The notes under the pieces are model-generated. The model was not told the DNA's origin, did no database searches, and saw nothing but the letters and a program-made list of their open reading frames with translations. A DNA stretch of 64,000 nucleotides, taken from assembly GCA_033063855.1 (NCBI GenBank), contig CP093831.1, positions 8,990,001 to 9,054,000 on the forward strand, given 5' to 3'. Shown here piece by piece: positions 56,519-64,000 of this stretch (position 1 is the first letter of the stretch; each line of letters starts with the position of its first letter). The position numbers and the translations under genes were made by a program. The stretch comes from Smittia aterrima (lineage: Eukaryota; Arthropoda; Insecta; Diptera; Chironomidae).

Positions 56519-56959
56519 TCAAATTAATTGTTCAGGATTCCCAACTTCCTTCCCCGAAGTTTTAATTAAAATTTTTGGGGACTTTTGAGTTTTAAATTTT
56601 TGACCAGATGCTCTCTGATTCGTGATTGCGTTCGTTTCATCTTCTGTTGGTTGTTCAACCGAATCGACGTCTCTTAATAACTTAAGTTTGCAAACTTCAC
56701 TCTTGAAATCTTTAATGAACTCATGCGAAGTTTTATGTATTTCGTCGGTAAAATATTTGCTTTCCGAAAAGTAGTTATTTTCTTTTTTGTTTAGATCAAT
56801 GAGTTTGTCATTAATTATTTCTAAATTTGCATTTGCCACATTTGTCGCTGTTAAGGCGCAGCTTGATTGTCTCTCAAATGAGCGTTTAGTTTCATTTAAT
56901 TTCTTCAATTCTTTTATATATTGTGATACAAGAAATTCAAAACGAACTTGAGCATCCAT
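56519..56959 (-). CDS. single-exon coiled-coil orphan protein
   Basis: 146 residues, ATG at 56959, no intron. The first 100 residues have heptad-like leucine/isoleucine spacing with many charged residues (QYIKELKKLNETKRSFERQS, LEIINDKLIDLNKKENNYF, DFKSEVCKLKLLRDV), predicted to form a coiled coil. The last 45 are polar and disordered, rich in Asn, Thr and Lys. No signal or membrane segment and no family recognised. A decayed inverted copy of this gene lies near 61990-62215, so it predates the palindrome. Confidence 0.6.
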   Translation of the reverse strand: MDAQVRFEFLVSQYIKELKKLNETKRSFERQSSCALTATNVANANLEIINDKLIDLNKKENNYFSESKYFTDEIHKTSHEFIKDFKSEVCKLKLLRDVDSVEQPTEDETNAITNQRASGQKFKTQKSPKILIKTSGKEVGNPEQLI

Positions 56960-57114
56960 TTTATCACTTATTTTGCCGATTCTTGAATCAAAAATATATT
57001 TTCGTTAGATTCTTAACTTATGAGATGTTTCGTGGCTATGGTAAAACTATGATTATACAAAAGGTATTCGTAAAGAACAAATGTTTCAAGATTCAATCTT
57101 GAAGATTGTGAATC

Positions 57115-58976
57115 ACAATTTGTGATTGGATGTAGCTATCACCAATAGCGGAAAAGCTGATGGGAGTGGTTTTGAATTTCAATCCTGACGCGCTGTCGAT
57201 AAATTATTTGATAGCAAGAAAAAAAAAATTAGATAGGTATTTGGTCTGTTTACAATTTGCACTTTTACTTACTTGATTAAATGACACTAACTTTTATGCT
57301 CGTATTCACTTATTAAGTTTAAGACTACAAAATAGATAGAAGAGACTCTCTCCAAGAGATAGATAAAACACGTTTGAACTTATTAGATCGGAGATGAAAA
57401 GTGAATTTGTTCTTGATTTTCTTCTGCATTTATACTTTCGTTCAGCTGCATGAACAAAAATCATGAAAACTCAACCGTCCAATCCAAAATTTTCAGTCAT
57501 ATTACAAAACATGCGCATAAGGTGTGCTCTTCTTATAAATCAGAACAATATAGCGATTACTTCAGTAGATGAACACATTTCATAAATTTTGTGGGCGGCG
57601 AACATAATTGTGATTTTGCTATACATCAATCAACGCCTGACATCATTCCGAGCAACTTCTGAAAAAACATTAATCGATTCAATAAAAGATAGATAAAGAT
57701 ATTTAGTTACACTCATTATTTATTGTCGCAACGGCAAACGTTGAAAAAATTGACTTAAATTAATAATAATTTGGTTATCAAACAATTGGTAGTTTAATGA
57801 ATTGCTTGAAAAATGTCTCGCTTTAACTTTTACTGTCTGGACTTGAAAGGGAATTTCGTGATAAGAAAATTGCAAATAATATTTGAAATCAACGTATAAA
57901 TTCGATTCTATTAGTTTATTTATTTGACTATTCAGCATCGAAAGCTCTCTTTCTCATCAACGTACGATTCACTTTTCAATGTATTCATTGCTTGGAAAAA
58001 ACGAAAGAAAAAACTTCTTCCAGTTTTCCGTGAGTATGCATGCATGGAAAGTTTTCACTGGAAACATGATGACAATCAACAAGTGCGCTCAAATTCGATT
58101 ACTAACTTTGTATTCACCCTGGGATAGGTCAACTTCTCCCTTTTCGATGCCGCAAAACAACTCAAAGCTATAAATCAGCTAGCTACTTCCCAAATAAAAT
58201 TTTACTTTTTTCTTATACATGCAAGAAGCTGCAATATGATTTGTGAGCTGCAACACTCTCGATGATTCGCTTTCAACGCTCGCTTTGATGAATACATTTT
58301 CTTCCGTGTTACCTGTTTCTGCGTTTAATGTAAATCAATTGCCAATGCACTTTATATTAGCTTTTGTTGAAATCATGTTGAAATCAATTTTGATTGGACT
58401 GATATCAATTTCGGTTTACGACTACTGACCAAGTCAATGATCAATGCAATTACACCATGTAATTCACACGTACCAAGTCTTAATTGGAAAAAGGCTTCGC
58501 TTTGTTAAAATATTTGATTTTCAAACGAGTCGTTTATTGTGAGTTGTTGCAGTCTTCTAGCTTCGTTTGTTCGAGGATGGGGAACATCTCCATTCACGCC
58601 AGAATTTATTACTGAATTTACAACCTCAACAAAGCTCACAATTGAATTTATTTCATGCTGCTGTCAATTGTTTGATGTTGCAATGAGAGCGAAGTTTGTT
58701 AAAGCTTCGTAATATTTCTATTTTTTCAATAACTTTTTAGTCAATGTGAATTGTCATTGCAATTTACATTTATTTCCTCAGAAATCAGACATCAGTTTGA
58801 TTTTATTAAAATTTTTGAAATAGTTAATTCTCTTCACTTCTCTCCTTTCAAATATAAAATTCTGAGCTGAGCTCCTGCATCATTCATTCAATACAGTTGT
58901 TATGGACAACATACGTTGGCGGAAGTAAAAAATATTTCGCTTTATTGAAATATTTAATTCTAGACAGCAAATTGTT
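57115..58976. repeat. left arm of a large inverted duplication
   Basis: Matches 60419-61927 in reverse orientation in many blocks, for example TTGTGATTGGATG at the outer end, AAACACGTTTGAACTTATTAG, CATAAATTTTGTGGG, TTTGGTTATCAAACAATTGG, GACTATTCAGCATCGAAAGC, and AATATTTAATTCTAGACAGC at the inner end. It is longer than the right arm because of extra segments such as about 58080-58290. A short plus-strand frame ends FNVNQLPMHFILAFVEIMLK...ISVYDY at 58428, and the same ending recurs in the other copies. Confidence 0.8.
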
Positions 58977-59459
58977 GTCGGCGCTCGAACGTTACTGTGT
59001 TAATCGTGCCACTACATTTGATTTGTGTTACACGAGAGTTTGCATTGTGCTTATTTAAATTTCAAGCTACTCGAAGGGTTTTGGCTGTTAATAAAATTTT
59101 GAGTGAAAATAAATTCACCATTTATTATCAACCGCAGAAGACTTCAATTATTTTTAATAAATGCTGTACTGAATTAACACGCTTCATGTAATGTGTTGTT
59201 TTTCTCAGCAACTTTGTTGGTAATAAACCTCGAAAGCTTAACTTTACCATGTACTTCGTTTTATTTTATTATTAAATACCATGTTGAGAGTTGTGCATCT
59301 CCCGAGCGTTCATTTAATTTCAGCACAACTTCAGATTGATATGTAATTAGAAAATGTTTTTTTTTTTATTTCAATTACTGTTGGTCATGGGGTTACAAAG
59401 CATTTAAATCAAATCGATATGATTTAACATCTGTTATGGAAAAGCAACATCGTTTGTGA

Positions 59460-60418
59460 ATTTGACACTGCTACTTCGATTTTTTTTATCGGGCCTTTAT
59501 CAATTCCGATTCAAAACTACTGACCAAGTCTAGGTGTGAGTTACTGCCAGATTGGAAAATGACTTTCTTTCATTAAAATATTGAAATATTCAAACGAGAC
59601 GCTTGCTTTATCTGTTTCTCACAATTTTATTTATTTTCACGCTTCTGTCAATTGAATGAGGTGGAAGTGATAGCGAAGTAACAATTGATTTATATTGTTG
59701 CACTTTACATTGATTTTCTCAGAAATCAGACAAAGCCAGTATATTTTTATTAAAATATTTTCTGATTGCCTCCTCTTCGTTTCTTTTCTCAGATATAAAC
59801 TCCGTATTCTTTGCTTCTCGACAGAGCAAACTTAAAAATCAAACTAACGAGTTAATGAAAATTCGAAAAATGTAGGTCGAAAGGTCCCAGTTAGACCTAA
59901 CTTACGTGCTTAATTAAACTATGTTAGAGATATCGCGGAGAAAGTCTAAGTATACAGAAAAATCATAAATATAGTCGTTCACATTTTTTATTCTTTTCTT
60001 GAACAAAATTTTAAGATTTGAAGTCTCCAGATGTGAAAATGTTAAAAAAACACGCTAATTGTTCGCTCTAACGTGCCGTACCCTAATTCAATTTAATTTC
60101 CATATCTCGCCCTAAAATTGAGTACAGCTTGTTACTTCGCTCTCATTCCACAAATTAAATTGACAGCAACGTGAAAATAACGTAAATTGTGAGCTTCTGG
60201 CGATGATGGTAAACTTTTCCATGAAAAGTGAGGAAGACCAAATAAAACTACAACAATTCACATGAAACGATTCGTTTGAAAATCAATTAAGACTTGGTCG
60301 ATAGTTACATTGGTCATTGACTTGGTCAGTAGTTGTAAATCGAAATTGATATCAGTCCAAGCAAAATTGATTTCAATATAATTTCTGCAAGAGCTAATAT
60401 AAAGTGCATCGGCAGATG
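59460..60418. repeat. core of the palindrome with two further diverged copies
   Basis: Between the arms are two more partial copies in opposite orientation: about 59460-59830 (plus: ATCAATTCCGATTCAAAACT, GCTTCTGTCAATTGAATGAG, GATTTTCTCAGAAATCAGAC) and about 60120-60418 (minus: GACAGCAACGTGAAAATAAC, GTCATTGACTTGGTCAGTAG). About 280 bp in the middle (59830-60110) is unique and may be the hinge. The segment 58977-59459 shows nothing I recognise. Confidence 0.6.
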
Positions 60419-61927
60419 AATTTGCTGTCTAGAATTAAATATTTCAATAAAGCGAAATATTTCTTACTTCCGACAACTTATATTGTCCATGGCAACTGTA
60501 TTGAATGAATGATGCAAGAGCTCAGCTCAGAATTTATATTTGAAAGGAGAGAAGTGAAGGGAATTAACTATTTCAAAAATTTTAATAATAAATTGATGTT
60601 GTCTGATTTCTGAGGAAATAAATGTAAATTGCAACGACAATTCACATTGACTAAAAAGTTATTGACTAAATAGAAATATTACGAAGCTTTAACAAACTTC
60701 GCTCTCATTGCAACATCAAACAATTGACAGCAGCATGAAAATAAATTCAATTGTGAGCTTTGTTGAGGTTGCAAATTTAGTAATAAATTCTGGTGTGAAT
60801 GGAGATGTTCCCCATCCCCGACCAAACGAAGCTAGAAGACTGCAAACAGCTCACATTAAACGAATCGTTTGAAAATCAAATATTTTAATAAAGCGAAGCC
60901 TTTTTCTAATTAAGAATTGGTACGTGTGAATTACATGGTGTAATTGCATTGATCATTGACTTGGTCAGTAGTTGTAAACCGAAATTGATATCAGTCCAAA
61001 CGAAATTGATTTCAACATGATTTCTACAAAACCTAATATAAAGTCCATCGGCAATTGATTTACATTAAACTTAGAACAGGTGACACGGAAAAAAGTTTGT
61101 TCGAGAGTTTTTCCAATGGAAACTTTCCACACATACGAGAAACTGGAAGAATTTTTTTTCGCTTTCCAGCAATGAATAAGTTGAAAATGGATCATACGTT
61201 GATGATAAAGAGAGCTTTCGATGCTGAATAGTCATCGTTCAAGCAACTCATTAAGCTACCAATTGTTTGATAACCAAATTATTATTAGTTCAAGTCAATT
61301 TTCCCAACGTCAATAATGAGTGTAGTTAAATATGTTTTCTTTATTTATATTTTATTAAATCGATTAATGCTTTTTACAGAAGTTGTTGAAAATGATATCA
61401 CGCGTTGATTGGTGTATGGTGTATAGCAAAATCACAATTATTTTCAAAAAGCTTACTTTTTTGTGAACGCTTGCCACCCACAAAATTTATGAAATGTGTT
61501 CATCTACTGAAGTAATCGCCTTATGCGCATGTTTTGTAAAATGACTGGAAATTTTGGATTGGAAGGTGGAGTTTGTCATGATTTTCGCTCATGCAGCTGA
61601 ACGAAAGTATAAATGCAGAATAAAATCAGGAACAAATTCACTTTTCATCTCCGATCTAATAAGTTCAAACGTGTTTTATCTACCTCTCCATCTTATTTTA
61701 TTTTGTAGTTTTTAAATTTATTAAGTGATTAGCATAAAATTTCATATCATTTTATCACGTAAAAGTGAAAACCGTAAACAGATCGGATACCTAATTAACT
61801 TCTTTATCGCAAACAAATAAATCATTCATAAAGCGTCAAGTTTGGTGGTCAAAACCACTCTAATCAGCGCTGCCGCTATTGGTGAAATGAAAAGTTTTGT
61901 GAAAGTTTCATCCAATCACAATATTTG
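60419..61927. repeat. right arm of the large inverted duplication
   Basis: Reverse complement of the left arm. It carries a 76-codon minus-strand frame (61195-60965, ATG start, MIHFQLIHCWKAKKNSSSFS, ending FVEIMLKSISFGLISISVYN Y) whose C-terminal half matches the left-arm frame at the protein level with mostly conservative differences. Confidence 0.8.
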
Positions 61928-61989
61928 TGCTTTAAAATACTTCAATCAAGAATCTGCAAAATTTGTTATGTTTCACTCAGAATTTCTGA

Positions 61990-62215
61990 GTCAAAAATCG
62001 AATAAATGATACATTTAAGTTTAGGTGAAGAAATATAATCGATGACAAGCTCACAAATCGTTAAGTGCTTCTCGGACAAAAGTTTGCATGAATTAAAATT
62101 TCAATTGACTCTTTTAAAAATGTCTAAATTTTACTTTTCTCAGTTCCCAATAGTGAAATTGGCACATTTTTAAGTGATTCGGTTGAACAATCGACAGAAA
62201 ATGAAACCCGATCAA
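61990..62215 (+). pseudogene. decayed inverted copy of the coiled-coil orphan gene
   Basis: The clearest block (62173-62209, GATTCGGTTGAACAATCGAC followed by AGAAAATGAAAC) matches the coding strand of the orphan gene around 56625-56665. It sits just outside the right arm, exactly where the inverted counterpart of 56519-56959 should be. The rest is too diverged to read. The frame is broken. Confidence 0.6.
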
Positions 62216-62504
62216 AGTATAACAAGTCAGTGATTTAGCCATGTAGCATTATAACGGAGGTGACGAATCTTTTTTATAATAATTTAATGATGAAGAGGGA
62301 TTTCAACATAATGATTGTGATTTGTTCGCCAATCACAGAGACTACATTAAATATACATCGCATTTAAAAACATAAAGTTAGAGTGACCCTTGAAAAGCAA
62401 GCTTTTTCACTTAATTCCGCGAAAGCTTGACACACAAAATCATTTTGAGCAAATTTTAATCGACCAAGGAATGCCATCGCAGATCAAAGAGTAGCTTGAG
62501 TTCA

Positions 62505-62797
62505 GGAATAAAATTTTAAATCTAATGATCGTTGACTTAAACAAATAACATAAAATATAACTTACTATATTGAAAGCTTTATCTGTTTTTTGTATTGACA
62601 AGAACTATTCTTTAAAATGACTGATAAATTTTAAAGAATAGTTCTTGTCATTACAAAAAACAGATAATAAAAAGCTTTCAATTTACGAAAGTTACAGTCT
62701 ATTGAATTTGGCAGATTTCGCACGATTCACCTCTTACTAAATAGTAAGTTATATTTTATGTTATTTATAAGTCAACCATCATTAGATTTAAAATTTA
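62505..62797. repeat. nested hairpin / foldback element
   Basis: Inner near-perfect inverted repeat, 62569-62618 against 62626-62682 (ATTGAAAGCTTTATCTGTTT, GACAAGAACTATTCTTTAAA), with a loop of only about 7 bases. It is surrounded by an outer inverted repeat, 62505-62567 against about 62740-62797 (ATGTTATTTA.AAGTCAAC, AACTTACTAT). The 57 bases between inner and outer right stems (62683-62739) are unpaired. The structure resembles a foldback transposon or MITE and would give an almost perfect RNA hairpin. Confidence 0.75.
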
Positions 62798-63109
62798 CAA
62801 AGATGCAAAGATTTTCAATAAATATTGTAGTAAAGTCAGAAAAATTAATTAAGTCGAGGTCCAAAATATGGTGTTCGACAGTGATATTTGTGTTAAATGA
62901 GTTAACTATGTCGTTAGCCGACAGTTTGCATAAATTGCTGTTAAAAGGGTCCAAGGTTACCCGTCTGTTAAATGCTGCTTAGACATCCACTATTTCATGA
63001 AAAAGTATAAAACCGCAGTAAGAAACCAGCATAATATTGAGTCAGCATTCCGATTGACCGGAAATAGTGCAGTTGATTATCAGTAAATTATTTGAGATTG
63101 ACTATCCGT

Positions 63110-63600
63110 CAACACTAAAATCTAATTTTCATAAACCAAAAAATAATAATTATTACCATTGACCGAGGGTTCATAAGGGTTTGTTGCGTCACTAAGGATC
63201 ACCCGATCCTGGGTCTTTATGCCCAAAGCTTCACACTCCCAAGTGCCTACCTTCACCTGCACGTGGTGAACCTGCTAATCCGAAACGCATCGGAGCGTAG
63301 AGGAGACTAAGTAAGGAGGCTAGACGTTTGGTGTAACGCCACAAGTTGTCAAATCCGCCACCGAACAAAGGATGCGAAGCCCGGCAAGCTTCCATCCTAA
63401 ATGCGCATTATTTCTTCGAGAGATTCTGAGTGCAAAACTTCATCCCAAAGCTCGGAATCAGCAAAAATATTTAACAGAGGAATGCCAAAGTAGCCTTGGG
63501 GAGCAAAATGCTAAGCTGACATCTTTCGTCTGTAGTGATCCATCGGAGCGATTGGCAACGTGTGGACACCTACGAGCTTTTAATATAATCTAAATAACAA
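63110..63600. other. GC-richer segment of unknown origin
   Basis: Composition shifts to roughly half GC within an AT-rich surround. It contains small stem-like repeats (GGATCACCCGATCC, GGGTCTTTATGCCC) and reads like the untranslated region of a retroelement, but I see no reverse transcriptase, terminal repeat or target duplication in the window. An open frame at 63372-63593 (MRSPASFHPKCALFLREILS) has an ATG but no recognised domain. Confidence 0.35.
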
Positions 63601-64000
63601 AAATATTCATTAATATTAATAGCTTCAATTTAATACATATTCAATAGTATATTTAACTATTAATAATAATATCAATACCGCGAAACTTAATCCGTTTCAG
63701 AAACACAAGCAGTTCTAAAGAAACATTATTAATTAACATTGTTTTTCCTTTCACATAGAGTAAGCAATTTTACTACGAAACAATATACCGAAAGGGTTTT
63801 TCATCCATTGGTAATTGGGCAGTTTAATAGACGCAAGAGGTGAAGGGTTAAAAATCATCAGAAGGGTTAAAAACTTTTACTTTTGTGAACTTCCATGATC
63901 ATGGAGAAAAAAATTCAGTAAAGCTCACAATAGTGATCGTTCGTCGGGAAGTTAGCGTTCATCGGAGGATTTTTAACCCTACATTTCAAGTGAATTCTCC
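63601..64000. other. right edge, AT-rich, no gene seen
   Basis: Contains AGGGTTAAAAA at about 63845 and 63863 and its complement near 63970. No coding frame supported. Confidence 0.4.

Noticed and set aside
63110..63600. Complete LTR retrotransposon
   Set aside because: No paired terminal repeats, primer-binding site or polymerase motifs inside the window.
1..64000. tRNA, rRNA or CRISPR arrays
   Set aside because: No tRNA B-box with a matching cloverleaf, no rRNA signature and no regularly spaced repeats were seen by eye; a dedicated search could still find a diverged tRNA.

Overview
This is an AT-rich eukaryotic nuclear window. The gene repertoire points to an insect, most likely a dipteran: pickpocket-type DEG/ENaC channels, 7tm_6 odorant receptors, a 7tm_7 gustatory receptor, a Tc1-like DNA transposon, and orthologues of importin-13, widerborst, LKR/SDH and RNPS1. 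Introns are very short (about 50-70 bp) with clean GT-AG borders. That suggests a compact, perhaps midge-like genome, but the species cannot be fixed from sequence alone. Exon borders below were assigned by hand from reading frame and splice consensus.

Layout. (1) 0-3 kb: a small membrane protein and an SLC26-type anion transporter, with a decayed copy of the transporter's STAS end at the left edge. (2) 4-18.5 kb: a tandem family of small secreted cysteine-rich proteins with TIL-like domains (nine with complete reading frames, two truncated, two gene ghosts). It is split by a block of pickpocket channel genes, all of which look damaged. One junction joins a truncated TIL gene directly to a decapitated pickpocket gene. 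(3) 18.5-34 kb: four intact minus-strand odorant receptors in a tandem array. The array also holds three truncated plus-strand copies of the 5' end of a gustatory receptor whose intact version closes the array. A Tc1-like element sits inside it, and a dispersed repeat flanks every receptor. (4) 34-56 kb: housekeeping genes. These are importin-13 (minus), the PP2A B56 subunit widerborst (plus, about 13.7 kb) with the lysine-catabolic LKR/SDH gene nested antisense in its second intron, an unrecognised lysine-rich protein, and RNPS1. (5) 56-64 kb: a coiled-coil orphan gene and a roughly 5 kb inverted duplication that carries a decayed second copy of that gene, then a compact nested hairpin and a GC-richer segment of unknown origin.

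The accessory half (0-34 kb) is dominated by birth and death of secreted and chemosensory genes; 34-56 kb is conserved. The features most worth following are the TIL/pickpocket junction, the receptor array with its direct repeats and GC-AG introns, the paired cysteine loss in one TIL paralogue, the possible alternative N-terminus of widerborst, and the large palindrome.
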